From positions 245,403,741-245,467,740 of the forward strand of contig CM041465.1 in the NCBI GenBank assembly GCA_023213395.1: 64,000 nt of DNA. The letters are read 5' to 3'. How positions within the stretch are numbered: the stretch's first letter is position 1; every line of letters begins with the position of its first letter. This document shows, one piece after another, positions 51,119 through 61,804 of the stretch. This DNA is from Cycas panzhihuaensis (taxonomy: Eukaryota > Cycadophyta). The notes below the pieces were generated by a model. The model was not told the DNA's origin. It searched no databases and saw nothing but the letters and a program-made list of their open reading frames with translations. The position numbers and the translations under genes were made by a program.

Positions 51119-51590
51119 TGTCATACCCATATCTGATACGCCTCAAACACTTGGATACTCCATGGATATGTGTCTTGGTCATATCCTATATCTGCGCCAT
51201 ACCAAGGACTGTATCTTAGTTGTATCTTGGACTATCATCGGTTGTATCTAGAATATTTTAGCATATTCTAGGATATGCTAATAGGATATAGCCCCACAAA
51301 AAGGAAGGGAAATTGGAATGTAGTTTTTATTGATTAAGGGAAAAGGACAAACCTAAAAAAGGACTTTAGTAAATTTTAAAAATAGCCCTAAGTTTGTTTG
51401 TTATCTTGTTTTAGATTTGATGTGTGTCACATATGTATTTTCATATGCCTGTGTTTTTCCATATTTTTTTTGAAAACCCTAATTTTGTTGTATTCTGTAT
51501 CTTGAAATTTTTAGAATTGTTCTATTTGTATCTGCTCCTGTGCCTGTTCTCACTCCCACTCCCATACTACCGGATACTTAGAATAAAGAA
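51119..51590. repeat. Intronic repeat R, copy 2
   Basis: Related to 47985-48430. It opens CATACCCATATCTGATACGCC, has repeated GTATCTTGGT/GTATCTAG words, a middle AT-rich part and a pyrimidine tail (CTGCTCCTGTGCCTGTTCTC, then CACTCCCACTCCC) ending near GGATACTTAG. Edges are approximate; no target duplication could be fixed. Confidence 0.6.
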
Positions 51591-51760
51591 GAACTGATGA
51601 AAGTTCTTATACATTGAGATTAAGTTCAATAGTAGATTAATTCTAAATAATAATTCTCACAGATGTTTTTTAAAACCTTGCTGTAATCAACTGGAATGAT
51701 TTTGCCCTTTTTAAGATGGGGATCTTCCAAATCGTAAAGTTTTTATGGAAGAAGGTGACA
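51591..51760 (+). other. RRP12 intron remainder before Co-4
   Basis: AT-rich, no gene. TGACA (51756-51760) should be the left target duplicate of Co-4; its partner lies right of the window. Confidence 0.4.
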
Positions 51761-52225
51761 TGAAGAAGATAGAAAAACTAGTATGTACACGTGAGGGTTT
51801 CTAGGCCCTATTGACAGTCATATGGTGGACACCTTAAGGTCACGTCGGATTTTTCACTTCACTAGGCAATTATGCATTTTCGATGATCTCTCATGTGGTG
51901 ATTCAGTTTAACTTTTCATTGCGCTAGGTGTCTTTTTATTTTCCATGACTTTTCATGTGGTCTTTATATGTATTATTTAAGAACTGAAGTAGAGAGCAGA
52001 GTTGTATAGAGAGAGCATGGCAAGACCCCATCTCTTAAGATGCTTTATCCTCAAAGCATAAGCATTTATGGATATTGTTATTGAATGCTATCACTTTTGC
52101 ACGTGGCATCTTCTCTTGGTAGATTTATCCATTTGATCTAATATTTGTGGGTTTGTTTGTGTTTTAAGGTGTTTTGTGTTTTGTGACTTGCCGTTGACTT
52201 AATCCTTATATCCATCCTTCCTTCA
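51761..52225 (+). repeat. Co-4 5' LTR (Ty1/copia)
   Basis: The inner edge is set by the primer site (CTTCA, TG, TGGTATCAGAACC). The outer edge is inferred from matching terminal inverted bases, TGAAG at 51761 and CTTCA at 52221-52225. About 465 bp. A TATATGTATTATTTAA stretch near 51966 could be the promoter. Confidence 0.72.
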
Positions 52226-52227
52226 TG

Positions 52228-52240
52228 TGGTATCAGAACC
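52228..52240 (+). promoter_or_regulatory. Co-4 primer-binding site (initiator tRNA-Met)
   Basis: TGGTATCAGAACC: 11 of the first 12 bases match the plant initiator tRNA-Met complement TGGTATCAGAGC, and it lies two bases after the LTR. Confidence 0.88.
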
Positions 52241-54300
52241 ATAAGGGAATTTATTCACTCCATTTCGCTTGCATGGAGCTATTTTGCCTCTCTTTCACCT
52301 TCAATGTGAAGTCTTGAGAGTGTTGTCATTATTTTCAAAAATTTTGAGAGCTTTATCATTATGCAAAGCTTGTATTTTATTTGCAGCATATTCTAGTATC
52401 TTCCATTTGTTTGCAGGTGCATTGAGGATCAAAACTATTTGTAGGAAGCAAGTTTTCTGGCTCTAGACTCCCAAAGAAAATTAGTATTTTATTAGTTTTT
52501 ACAACTAATTTTTAATTTTATCTAGGGAGATTCTGTTGATTTTTCTTAAAAAATCAATTGTTAGTTATGTAATCTGTGTTGTGAAGCTACAGGGCATATT
52601 TTTAACTAGTTGCAGGTGGCAAAAATTAGTCGAAACCATTCGGTAAAAAGACTATTCAACCCTACAGGAGATGAAAAATAAAAGACGTTCGTTCTTGTTA
52701 AAAATTTGCAGAGAGGGATGCCCAACTAAGAGAAGCATTTTTGTCTTCTACACCATCCTGAAATTCTGACTTGTATGGCCTCAAAATGTAGAAGTTCAGT
52801 TGCGCCCTAATTCGACCATTTTTTTGAGAAATTTTCTCAAAATACTCGGTGCTTGTCAAAATTTCTGAAGGGTTTTAGTAGATTTGGTCTCAAGAAATCC
52901 AACAATTCAAGTTTCATCAAATTTGATGCATCTAATAGAGAGAATTCTTCAAAATATTGATTTTTGCCTAGGAGAGTTTCGTAGGAGTTTCGGTGAGTTT
53001 CAGGCCGTTTCTGCTCTTTTTCATAAGCTTCTCTCGAAGATTTTTTTGACTCACCATAGTTAGATCTATCATTTGGGAGAGTGAAGTTTCAAACGGAAAC
53101 ATTTTGGCTATTTCGTACAATTGTACGATCGCACAGAAGTTTCTGACAGCAGATTCAAATTCCTCTCATTTTTACACCTCTTTTGGTCAAAATTCAAGTT
53201 TAGTAGAAAAATTTCAAGTTTTTTATTTTTTTTCCCTTCACTTAACAAAATTGAATAAAAAAAGAAGGGGTTTTTCAAATTTTTTTTTTCAAAAATTAAA
53301 AGCAAAATTTCATTGTAACAATAAAACACCTAGATCAGAGCAAAATTCAGTGTCTATACTTTGCATTCTTGCATGTTTGTTCATTTACATGCAGATTGAT
53401 CAAGAAAAAAAAAACATAAAGGAGGCATACAAGCAAGCATTAACATCAACACTTCAACAACTCATTTCAATTTTTAATTTACAACAACATGAACACAAAC
53501 ACATTTGTATATTCTTTAAATTGAACACATTATGATCGATTATCCCACCATCTTGAACTTGTTTGCATATTCACCAAGGTTGCGATACCTTGGTCGATCG
53601 AATTTTGGGCCTTAAGGGAGGTGTGGGTTTCGAGGTGGGTCTAGACTCAATTAGAATATTGGTGAAACGATAGGTTAGCCATACCTACATGTTCCCTTTA
53701 GGGATTATCCTGATAACTAGTCAGGACAACTAAAATCTTAATGCAAGATTAAAATCAATTCGGTCCAATATTCGTCATAACCGTGGGGTACAAACGTATT
53801 GTTTGACTTTTTAGAGGAGGTTATCGCTGTTCATTGGTGAATTGGGTGAGGACTGGGAGTACTTGGGCTCCACTGTGACTTGGATTTCATCACTAAGTGC
53901 AGGTACGGGTATCACAGGTGAAGGCCCTAATTGTATACTAGAAGCCTTAGGCATCAAATCAATATTTCACCTACATTTGGATATAAGTTAGAGGTTAGTG
54001 GCATGACACATCACCACTCTTTGCCAACTCCACATTAGGCCACATTCTTGCATGATCACTTATATTCGTTATTCACTAGTGATCCATTGAGTATTCACAT
54101 CATTCATAGTTGATGGAAAACACTTGGTTGTCATTCGTCATTGCTTGCTTACTCATCATAACTTTCATGTCTACATCCCTACTGCGTCAGGTGTACTAGC
54201 CACACATGTCAATTGCATATACATTTATCAACTCTTCTACTACTTTATCATCATCACCATGTCATTATAATTCAAGTGGAATGTCAATTGCATATTGAAA
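52241..54300 (+). other. Co-4 long leader, no gene
   Basis: About 2 kb between primer site and gag. AT-rich with poly-A/T tracts around 53215-53300; open frames (such as 53104-53535) have low-complexity composition. The part from 53560 to 54290 includes CATCAT and CACTCATCAT-type words. Another insertion inside cannot be excluded. Confidence 0.5.
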
Positions 54301-54845
54301 GGCAAAGAAAATTTGGGATTTATGATACATTGGGGAATGTTGCAAAGTATGAAGGCCTTTGGAGAGCCCACTTGTAGCCTACACCCATTATACGTGCAAC
54401 AACTACAACACTTGCTTCTAGTGGAACCACCCCAATAGCCTCTACAGATGCTGCAACCAAACTACAATGGGAGATAGGTGATGAGAAGATTCATGCAAGA
54501 ATTCTATTAGTTACTGATCACTCCTTGCACAATTTGATTAACGAAGAGTAATATGATACGATTCAAAAGGTTGTCAAAGTTTTTAAGAAGAATTTTGATA
54601 CTAAGTCAGACCTAGAATTTGTTCATCTTGTGCTGAAAATGGACAAACAAAAAATGCATAAGGGATGAGCTCATCAAATAATCTATCTCTTTCGACGAAT
54701 AAAACGGGCAATTGACAAAGATTTTAAGACCTAATGTATCACTTGAGCTTTTCTATACAGTCATGTCTTCATATCTTGGATTACAAAAACTTGCTTGGAA
54801 ATCTTCAATCAAGTGGCACATTGAAGACACTCAACTTGGAAGCAT
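54301..54845 (+). pseudogene. Co-4 gag, N-terminal part (split by Co-5)
   Basis: Plus strand, several frames. ATKLQWEIGDEKIHARILLV, TDHSLHNLINEE, DTIQKVVKVFKKNFDTKSDL, EFVHLVLKMDKQKMHKG, then LRPNVSLELFYTVMSSYLGL. The segment order resembles copia gag (W...D......I...I...L...L......A...W). It breaks off at HIEDTQLGS, 54841-54845 being the target duplicate AGCAT. It resumes at 62043 with ALAEKFIDFDKTFD. Confidence 0.72.
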
Positions 54846-54916
54846 TGTTGGAATATTAGTAATGCACATTTGTTATGTTCCACATGCAATTAGGTCCCAC
54901 ACTCACTATCATATCG
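54846..54916 (+). repeat. Co-5 5' LTR, truncated
   Basis: 71 bp matching the start of the 3' LTR (61805-61874) with few changes. Sequence after 54916 is unrelated to it, so about 160 bp were deleted together with the primer site. Confidence 0.8.
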
Positions 54917-55294
54917 TTGAGTGGTATAGATCATTGCTCAATTCATACAAGTGTAGTTTATTCATTAAATGGTAATGTTTGTGATGTGTCGTGTTTTGGA
55001 CAATTAAGTGAAGTGTGACGTGTCTTGGCGATTTAATGGTGACGTGAGGTGTGCATGATTTCTATGAGATGTATGTGGTATAGGCATTGATTTGATGGTG
55101 AAGTAAGTGTTTTAATACTCGTTGTATGTGACTGTTTGGCAATATGAGAGATGCATAAGGCAATGATGTGATGATGAAGTCAGTGATGTGAGAGACATGA
55201 GACATGAGAAAGTTTGTTGAGATTGATTAATGGGCAAGTTACCAATGTTATGTGAGTTTGTTAATTGAAAAAAGGGACATGTTGTTTGGAGATA
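54917..55294 (+). other. Co-5 leader, no gene
   Basis: G/T-rich sequence with repeated GTGATGTGW and ATGGTGA words (55000-55200); no coding signal. Confidence 0.5.
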
Positions 55295-55730
55295 CACTTA
55301 CAATCATGGAGGAAAATGACGTGGTCATATATGTTCATGAGACAAATGAATATTACTTAAGGGATTCACTTCTTTCGATACCTAAGTGTAATGGAGCAAA
55401 TTTTTTTTTTTGGACAATTAAAATGAGATGTTTTTTCATAACTAGAGGTTTGTGAAAATTTGTTACTGATGGATATGATATTCCTAAGGATGAAGAAGAG
55501 AGGAAAAAAACTCAAGAAGAAAGACAAAGAGGCGTTTATCATGATTCTTGCTGCATTAGACAAGGTTGATCTTCTTTCTGGATATCATTTTGTCATTTCT
55601 AAGATTCATTAGGCAAGTACTGTTAAGGAAGCTTGGGATTTTTTAAAGGATGTATTTGAACAAACTCCTGAAGGAATACAACAAATGATTGAAAAGGCAA
55701 ATAAGATCAGTGATGGTCATAGGTAAAACG
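55295..55730 (+). pseudogene. Co-5 gag-like fragment
   Basis: Plus strand. ETNEYYLRDSLLSIPKCNGA and NFFFWTIKMRCFFITRGL (about 55340-55453) are the copia gag opening. After stops and a frameshift KFVTDGYDIPKDEEERKKT, EAFIMILAALDKVDLLSGYH, FVISKIH, STVKEAWDFLKDVFEQTPEG. The A.EAWD.L...F pattern is the copia gag core. Confidence 0.75.
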
Positions 55731-56087
55731 AATGAAGAGAGTATTATTGACACTGATGAAATGATATGTCAAGATGAAGAATGTATGAGTACTAATGAAA
55801 TTTCTATTGAATGTAAAGAAACTATGGTTGAATGTATTGATGAGACTACAATTACTATTGAAGACGTTGAGAGTGATGAATTGATAAAGGTTTATTTAGA
55901 TGACACTATTATTTCAAGGGAAATTAAATATGAATCTGATGGTCCTATAGAAGATGAGTTTTGTATTGTTTCAAGTCTAAATGATGTTCCTACTTTGAGT
56001 ATTAATTCAAGTTCAAAGAGTATACAAGTCGATGAAGATTCTGCTCCAAAGGTTACTGTTGTATATGGTGATCAAGAATTTATATAA
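55689..56087 (+). CDS. Co-5 acidic ORF, unknown function
   Basis: 132 codons without interruption, MKRQIRSVMVIGKTNEESII... ending EDSAPKVTVVYGDQEFI. Strongly acidic and rich in Ile, Thr, Ser and Cys (ECMSTNEISIECKETMVECI). It overlaps the end of the gag-like fragment in another frame. It lacks any protease, integrase or RT motif. I do not recognise it. It may be the decayed gag C-terminus or a low-complexity shadow. The uninterrupted length within an otherwise broken element is the only positive argument. Confidence 0.4.
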   Translation: MKRQIRSVMVIGKTNEESIIDTDEMICQDEECMSTNEISIECKETMVECIDETTITIEDVESDELIKVYLDDTIISREIKYESDGPIEDEFCIVSSLNDVPTLSINSSSKSIQVDEDSAPKVTVVYGDQEFI

Positions 56088-56194
56088 AATATTGATGACA
56101 AACAGGTTGTATTTGAAGATGGTTACTTACAGGATCTACATCAAAATTAGGCTTGACCAGGCATGATGAAGAATCAATATTTGCACTTGCTAGA

Positions 56195-56513
56195 GCTTTT
56201 GTAACAAAGACATCATTACAGGATTGAAGACGAAAATCAAGATGAAGACATCATCCTACAACAAAGGCATCAGTACAGAATTGGAGAGGAAAATGTTGAA
56301 TGGTGCTTCTGTAACAAAGACATCATTACAGGATTGAAGACGAAAATCAAGATGAAGACATCATCCTACAACAAAGGCATCAATACAGAATTGGAGAAGA
56401 AAATGTTGAATGGTGCTTCTATAACAAAGATATCATTACAGGATTGAAGACGAAAATCAAGATGAAGACATCATGCTACAACAAAGGCATCAATACAGAA
56501 TTGGAGACGAAAA
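56195..56513 (+). repeat. 110-bp tandem array, three units
   Basis: Units start at 56195, 56305 and 56415 (GCTTYTRTAACAAAG...), exact 110-bp spacing, few differences between units. Each contains ATTGAAGACGAAAATCAAG and ATGAAGACATCATCCTACAA. Co-6 lies inside the third unit; similar sequence resumes at 61659 (GAAAATCAAGTTGAAGACATC). Confidence 0.9.
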
Positions 56514-56704
56514 TGTTGAATCGTAACACTAGAGATTTGATAGGAATGTAAGTCCATTATTATTGAATCACAATATGTATATATATACAATGGGGGCAAC
56601 AACCACCTTGTAACTATCTAATCTATAGATGACATGTGTCTATCATTTAATTACAATACATTAGTGAATACTTATGTCCTGAGATAAAACATTATATCCT
56701 AACA
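56514..56704 (-). repeat. Co-6 3' LTR
   Basis: 191 bp. Plus strand starts TGTTGAATCGTAACACTAG and ends TATATCCTAACA. The purine tract, seen as CCCTCTCTT, lies at 56705-56713. Confidence 0.93.
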
Positions 56705-56719
56705 CCCTCTCTTAATGTT

Positions 56720-58110
56720 TTATCCAATTAATCCTATTTTGTCTCCCAATGTTTGAAATTTTTCTTTCCCCAATGGTTTGGTCAGAATATTCGCAATCTG
56801 GTCATGTGTTGAACAGTAGACTAGATCTATTTCTTTATTTTGTACTTTTTCCCTTATGAAGTGGTGCTGAACTTCAATATGTTTGGTTCTGGCATGGAAT
56901 ACTGGATTTTTGGTCAACTTGATTGTACTTTGATTGTCACAGTAGAGTGTAGTTGCTGTTTTTTGAGGTACATCAAGATCTTTTAGTAATTGTCTAAGCC
57001 AAAATGCTTCAGTGGTTGCACTTGCTGCTGACTTGTATTCTGCTTTTGTTGAGGATAATGCTACGGTGGCTTGCTTTTTACTCCAGGAAATTGGTGAACA
57101 GCCTAGAAAGAAACATAAGTCGCTGGTGGATTTTCTTTGTTCTTTGTCACTTGCCCAATCTGAGTCACAATAACCTGTTAACTGAGGTGATGATTCCTTA
57201 CGAAAGTTCAGCTTTAATTCAATTGTCCCTCTGAGATATCTTAGTATCCTTTTGGTGGCATTCCAATGTCTTATCTTTGGCTCATACATGTATCTTGATA
57301 TTAGACTCACAATGTACGAAATATCAGGTCTCGTAGCTGTGAGATAGATAAGACTTCCGACTAGTTGCCTGTACAAGGTTGCATCAAAGCAGTGATCCTC
57401 TTCATTTGGAGTTAGATTACAATTTACCTCCATAGGAGTGGAGCAAGGGTTGCAGTCTTCCATTCTAAACTTCATTAGTAGATCCTTGATGTACTTGCTT
57501 TGACACAAAATAACTGAATTGTCATGTTGTTGAATTTGAATTCCTAAGTAGAAGCTTAGGATTCCTAGATCAGTCATTTCAAATTTGCTTCCCAGTTGTT
57601 TCTTTATGTCTGCTATTGAATCTTCATCATCACCTGTGATAAGCATATCATCAACATAAATTGCTATTATAGTTATTGCTCCATTTTTGTTTTTCTTGTA
57701 CAGACTTGAGTCAGAATTGCTTCTTTGGAAGCCATTTTTGTGGAGATAACTGTCTAATTTAGCATACCGGGCATGTGGGGCTTGTTTTAGTCCGTACAAT
57801 GCCTTTTTTAAATTTGCAAACTAGATGTTCTTGCCCTGTTTTAATATAACCTTCACGCTGGGACATATAAACTTCTTCTTTAATTTCTCCATTCAAAAAA
57901 GCACTCTTTACATCTAGTTGATATATCTTCCAGTTTTTATGTGCCGCTAAAGCTATGATTGTTCTAACAGTATTCATCTTAGCCACTGGAGAGAAAGTTT
58001 CTTCATAGTCTATACCTGTTGTTTGTGTGTACCCTTTTACAACTAGCTTAGCTTTGTGTTTTTCTATTTTTCCATCTGGTCTTCTTTTAATTTTATAGAC
58101 CTACTTGCAG
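56720..58110 (-). pseudogene. Co-6 reverse transcriptase and RNase H
   Basis: Minus strand. RT start after TAG near 58107: KHKAKLVVKGYTQTTGIDYE, ETFSPVAKMNTVRTIIALAA, IYQLDVKSAFLNGEIKEEVY. After a one-base shift near 57800 a 359-codon frame (57799-56720) continues: MYGLKQAPHARYAKLDSYLH, IIAIYVDDMLITGDDED (YVDD), SIADIKKQLGSKFEMTDLGI, QLVGSLIYLTATRPDISYIV, then RNase H TGYCDSDWASDKEQRKSTSD, VALSSTKAEYKSAASATTEA and LYCDNQSTIKLTKNPVFHAR, KHIEVQHHFIREKVQNKEID. Catalytic residues of both domains are intact. Confidence 0.93.
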
Positions 58111-59615
58111 CCCACAACTGACTTGTTAGAAGGCAGCTCAACTAGCTCCTGGGTTTGATTTTTGATGATAGAGTCCAATTCCACATCCATGGATTTCCTC
58201 CATTCGAAATGATTTTTGGCTTCTATGAAAGATTGTGGTTCAACATTGCTGATTAGGGCCTTTGGTCTTTGGCTCCTTGTTCTATGAGGCAAGATTTCTC
58301 CTTTGTTTTCTTCTAAAGTCTTGAGATACCATTTTGGCAATTTTTTTCAGATTTTCACCTTCAATTTGTATGGTACTCTCTGCAATTTCAAGAGTGGAAT
58401 CAGTACTTGAGTCTTGTATGGTCTCTTCAGAAGTTTCTTCAGTGATAACACTGGGTTCCTCTTCTTCTATATGATTATATGGAAGAATTTGAGGTGTCAA
58501 TTCAAGCGTTTGAGTACCACTGGTATTTTCTTCTTTGTCCTCCTCATTGAAGACAACATCTCGACTTACATAGATTTTGTTGGTTTTAGGATCGATGCAC
58601 TTATGAGCTTTTGAATTTTTATTGTATCCCACCATGATGCATTGCTTTTCGAATCTAGTTTCGTCCTTTTTTTGTCTGGGATATGAACAAATGCTTGGCT
58701 GCCAAACACTTTTAAGTGGCTTATGTCTAGTTTCCTTCCTGTCCATGCTTCTTCTGGGGTAGATTGATTTACTGCTTTAGTTGGACTCCTGTTCAAAAGA
58801 TAACATGCCGTGCTAACAATTTTGGCCCAATAAGCCTTAGAGTCATTTTTTGCATGAATCATACTCTGTGCCATTTCCATGATGACCCTATTTTTTCTTT
58901 CAGCAACTCTATTGGACTGAGGCGTATATGGAGTTGTGAACTGTCTTCGTATTCCTCTGTTTTTGCAATATTCCAGAAATTCTTTAGAGATGTATTCACC
59001 TCCTCTGTCTGATCTTATGCACTTAATTTTGGCATTGCTTTCTAGTTCTGTTTCTGCTTTGAATTCTTTAAAGGCATCAAGAGCTTCAGATTTTATATGC
59101 AAAAAATAAATCTAGATTTTCCTGGTAAAGTCGTCTATAAAGGTAATGAAGTATCTTCTTCCATTAATTGAGTGCGGAGTGATGGGTCCACAGAGATCAG
59201 TGTGTATTAACTCCAATTTCTCCTTGGCTTGCCACTTACTTTCTTGAAAGGGTAGTCTATGCTATTTGCCGGACTGACAACTTTTACATACAAAGTTATT
59301 TGATGTAATATGAGGTAATCCAATCATTAGACTTTTCTTTTCCATACTTTTTAATTTTTCTATGGGAAGATGACCACACATAATATGCCATATTTTATCA
59401 TTATTGCTAACAACAGTACATGCTTTTATATCAGGTAGAATAGGGTGTGATAGTAGCTTGTACAGGTCGTTGCATTCAACCCCTTTTGCAATTACATTTC
59501 CATTGTTTTTCATGTCATAAATATAACAGAAACTCTTTTCATAAAAAAGAGTACACAATCCTTTTTTCTTCAGTTGAGAGACAGAGAGAAGATTCATTTT
59601 TAGATCTGGTACAAA
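58101..59615 (-). pseudogene. Co-6 integrase and linker
   Basis: Minus strand. GAG-pre-integrase at about 59639-59262 (DLKMNLLSVSQLKKKGLCTL, IWHIMCGHLPIEKLKSMEKK, CKSCQSGK: the second His motif and C..C present). Core: LELIHTDLCGPITPHSINGR (D1), IKCIRSDRGGEYISKEFLEY (D2), TPYTPQSNRVAERKNRVIME (E). Then YLLNRSPTKAVNQSTPEEAW, DISHLKVFGSQAFVHIP. The linker, shifted near 58620, is acidic (VSRDVVFNEEDKEENTSG) and leads to FIEAKNHFEWRKSMDVELDS. Stops at about 59260 and 59110. Confidence 0.91.
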
Positions 59616-60774
59616 AAGGACATCGCCTATTTTTTTCAACCTTGTCTCTGATCTTAACTATAATTGTCCCAACTCCGTTGATTTTGAGAGAGTATTTGTC
59701 TCCAAGTTTCACTGATTTGTTTGCAGTGTAAGGCCATAAATCTTTGAACCATTCCTCTCGACTGGTCATGTGACGTGAAGCTCTAGAATCAATGTACCAT
59801 ACTTCATCTTGTAGATTTGCTGTTAGAGCAACAACAAAAGCTATTGCTTCTTCATCCTGGTCGTCATTAGCAGTCTGTTCTTTGTTGTAATTTCCCATCG
59901 ATTTCTTCCCTCTTTGAGTATTTGCTTTCTTACAGTGAAATGGATAGTGCCCAGATTGGCCACAATGATAACATTTATCAAAAGCTTTATAAGAGCTGGC
60001 AAAATGACTTGTCTTACCACAACTGTACCATATGCTGGGAATGATGCTTCGGCCTCTTCCCCTTGAGTCTTGCCATCGTCCTCGTGATGTGCCATGGCTC
60101 TCAGGAGTTCTTCCTCTTCCCCTGCTTCGACCTCTGGAACCCAGGTTTAATCTGGATGCAAAGGCGCCCTTGAGATCTGCTACATCTTCATATCTTTTAT
60201 TTCTTTGTTCTTGTTGCAAGAGCAATCCTGTTAGAGTATCTAAATACATAGTTGCCATTTGATTGGCATTGGTAATGGTATTGATTGTAACATCAAACGA
60301 CCTGGGTAACTTGTTGATCACGAGTTCTACCAATTCCCGTTCAGTAAGAGGGTCACCAACACTGGTAAGATTGTTTCTTAAAGAGATTATTTTGTGTAGA
60401 AATTTAGTGATAGTCTCAGTCTCCTTCATTTGGAGATTGAACAATTCACCCTTTAGGGCTATTATTTTGGCTGTATTCTTTTGACCGTGCATATTCTCCA
60501 GGTATTGCCAGATGCTAGCAGTGGAATACAAATTTTCAATATAAATGAGGAGCTGGTCAGAAATTGATAATTTTAAAATAATAACCCCAGCACTATCTCT
60601 TTCTTCCCAATTTGTTTGATCAGTCCCTGCATCTTTTGGCTTTGTTTCATTCCCAGTGGCAATTTGCCATGCATTTTTGGCTCTAAGTAGAGTTTCTATT
60701 TTAATTTTCTAGATATGATAGTTGCTATCAGTGAGTTTGTCATTATCAGACAATGCAAGCACTGAAGATGCCAT
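59539..60774 (-). pseudogene. Co-6 gag and protease
   Basis: Start ATG at 60774 (MASSVLALSDNDKLTDSNYH). Codon 22 (60711-60709) is TAG in place of Trp, as expected from the copia W in NY..W. A downstream Met at 60531 opens 330 codons. Gag core: ENMHGQKNTAKIIALKGELF, NLQMKETETITKFLHKIISL, KLPRSFDVTINTITNANQMA. An Arg-Gly stretch (GSRGRSRGRGRTPESHGTSR) and the knuckle CYHCGQSGHYPFHC (about 59975-59930) follow. Protease: VWYIDSRASRHMTS, where the copia DSGAS reads DSRAS. The frame ends near 59539 after a shift near 59620. Confidence 0.92.
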
Positions 60775-61465
60775 TAAGCAACTAGAAATGAATTTCTAAA
60801 ACCCTAGACCGTACTTTTTTACGGATTTTCGTACGGTACGAAAAGTGTACGAATAGTTACAAAAAATACCTCAAAAGAAAGCTAAGGCTAATGCAACTCC
60901 AAATCTGTGATTAGTTTTCCGTTTTGACTTCAGATCAAGGAGAAAAATTGTCTGGAAGAGTACGGCTGGCGGCTAGGTCAAGAGGGAAAAACACTTGAAA
61001 ATGAGAGAAAAATGCCATGAATCATGACGAAATTGCTCTAATGAGGGACGCAATGTAGAGATAAGGAGTCTCCAGAGAAATTTTGATCAGAAACTGTGAA
61101 AAATTGAGAGAAAAATCACTGAGAAAGGGTAAACCTGTGTAGACCTGAAAATGGGCGAAATGTGCCTCATAGAGTCTTCAGATGAACTCGCTCCAGAAGA
61201 GAAATATGCTCAGGATGTCTAGATCTATAATCTGGCCAAGTTTGGTCTCGATCTGAGAACTTGAATTTTTCTGATCGTACGGTTGTACGGATCCGTACTT
61301 GGGCACGAAATGCTTTAAATGTACTCTGCAAACTTCTTTGAGTTTTGCCTTGACTTTAAATCTTTGTCTAAACAACTCCTTGTGTGCTTCTTAAAGATTC
61401 CCTTCAATCTGGCATTCAGTTGCCAAAGTCTGTCTATTGTAACAGGATGGCCTTCTATGATACCA
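60775..61465 (-). other. Co-6 leader and primer-binding site
   Basis: About 680 bp of non-coding leader. Primer site at 61454-61465 (minus TGGTATCATAGA, 10 of 12 match to initiator tRNA-Met). It contains GTACGG/CGTACGG palindromic words near 60815-60850 and 61276-61300, which could form hairpins. Confidence 0.75.
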
Positions 61466-61658
61466 TGTTGAATGGTAACAGTAGAGATTTGATAGGAATG
61501 CAAGTCCATTATTATTGAATCACAATATGTATATATATATACAATGGGGGCAACAACCACCTTGTAACTATCTAATCTATAGATGACACGTGTCCATCAT
61601 TTAATTACAATACATTAGTGAATAGTTATGTCCTAAGATAAAACATTATATCCTAACA
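61466..61658 (-). repeat. Co-6 5' LTR
   Basis: 193 bp, paired with 56514-56704; ends TATATCCTAACA at 61658, then target duplicate GAAAA. Confidence 0.93.
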
Positions 61659-61804
61659 GAAAATCAAGTTGAAGACATCATTCTACACCAAAGACATCAC
61701 TATAAGATTGAAGAAAAGGATCAAGTTGAAGACATCATCTTCAAGACATTTCCAAGGACAAGATGTTGCAAATACAAATGACCCAAATGTGCATTAAGGG
61801 GGAG
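61659..61804 (+). other. Co-5 3' internal end
   Basis: Continuation of the array-like sequence (GTTGAAGACATCAT, CCAAAGACATCAC, ATTGAAG), then ATGCA-type sequence and the purine tract AAGGGGGAG before the LTR. Confidence 0.75.

Larger units (their letters stand above)
56514..61658 (-). mobile_element. Co-6: nearly complete Ty1/copia element
   Basis: 5,145 bp on the minus strand. LTRs are 191 bp (56514-56704) and 193 bp (61466-61658); target duplication GAAAA (56509-56513 and 61659-61663). Primer site minus TGGTATCATAGA touches the 5' LTR; purine tract minus AAGAGAGGG touches the 3' LTR. Gag, protease, integrase, RT and RNase H are all present in copia order. The LTRs differ at about seven positions and one 2-bp indel, so it is the youngest LTR element with pol here. 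Lesions: nonsense in gag (60709-60711) and near 58107, frameshifts near 59620, 58620, 58330 and 57800. Confidence 0.95.

Noticed and set aside
53104-53535. 143-codon ORF in the Co-4 leader
   Set aside because: Low-complexity Phe/Lys/Asn-rich, built on poly-T and poly-A tracts; no domain.
56195-56513. Regularly spaced repeats resembling a CRISPR array
   Set aside because: Units are contiguous 110-bp tandem copies without spacers, inside a plant copia element; no cas-like gene is near.
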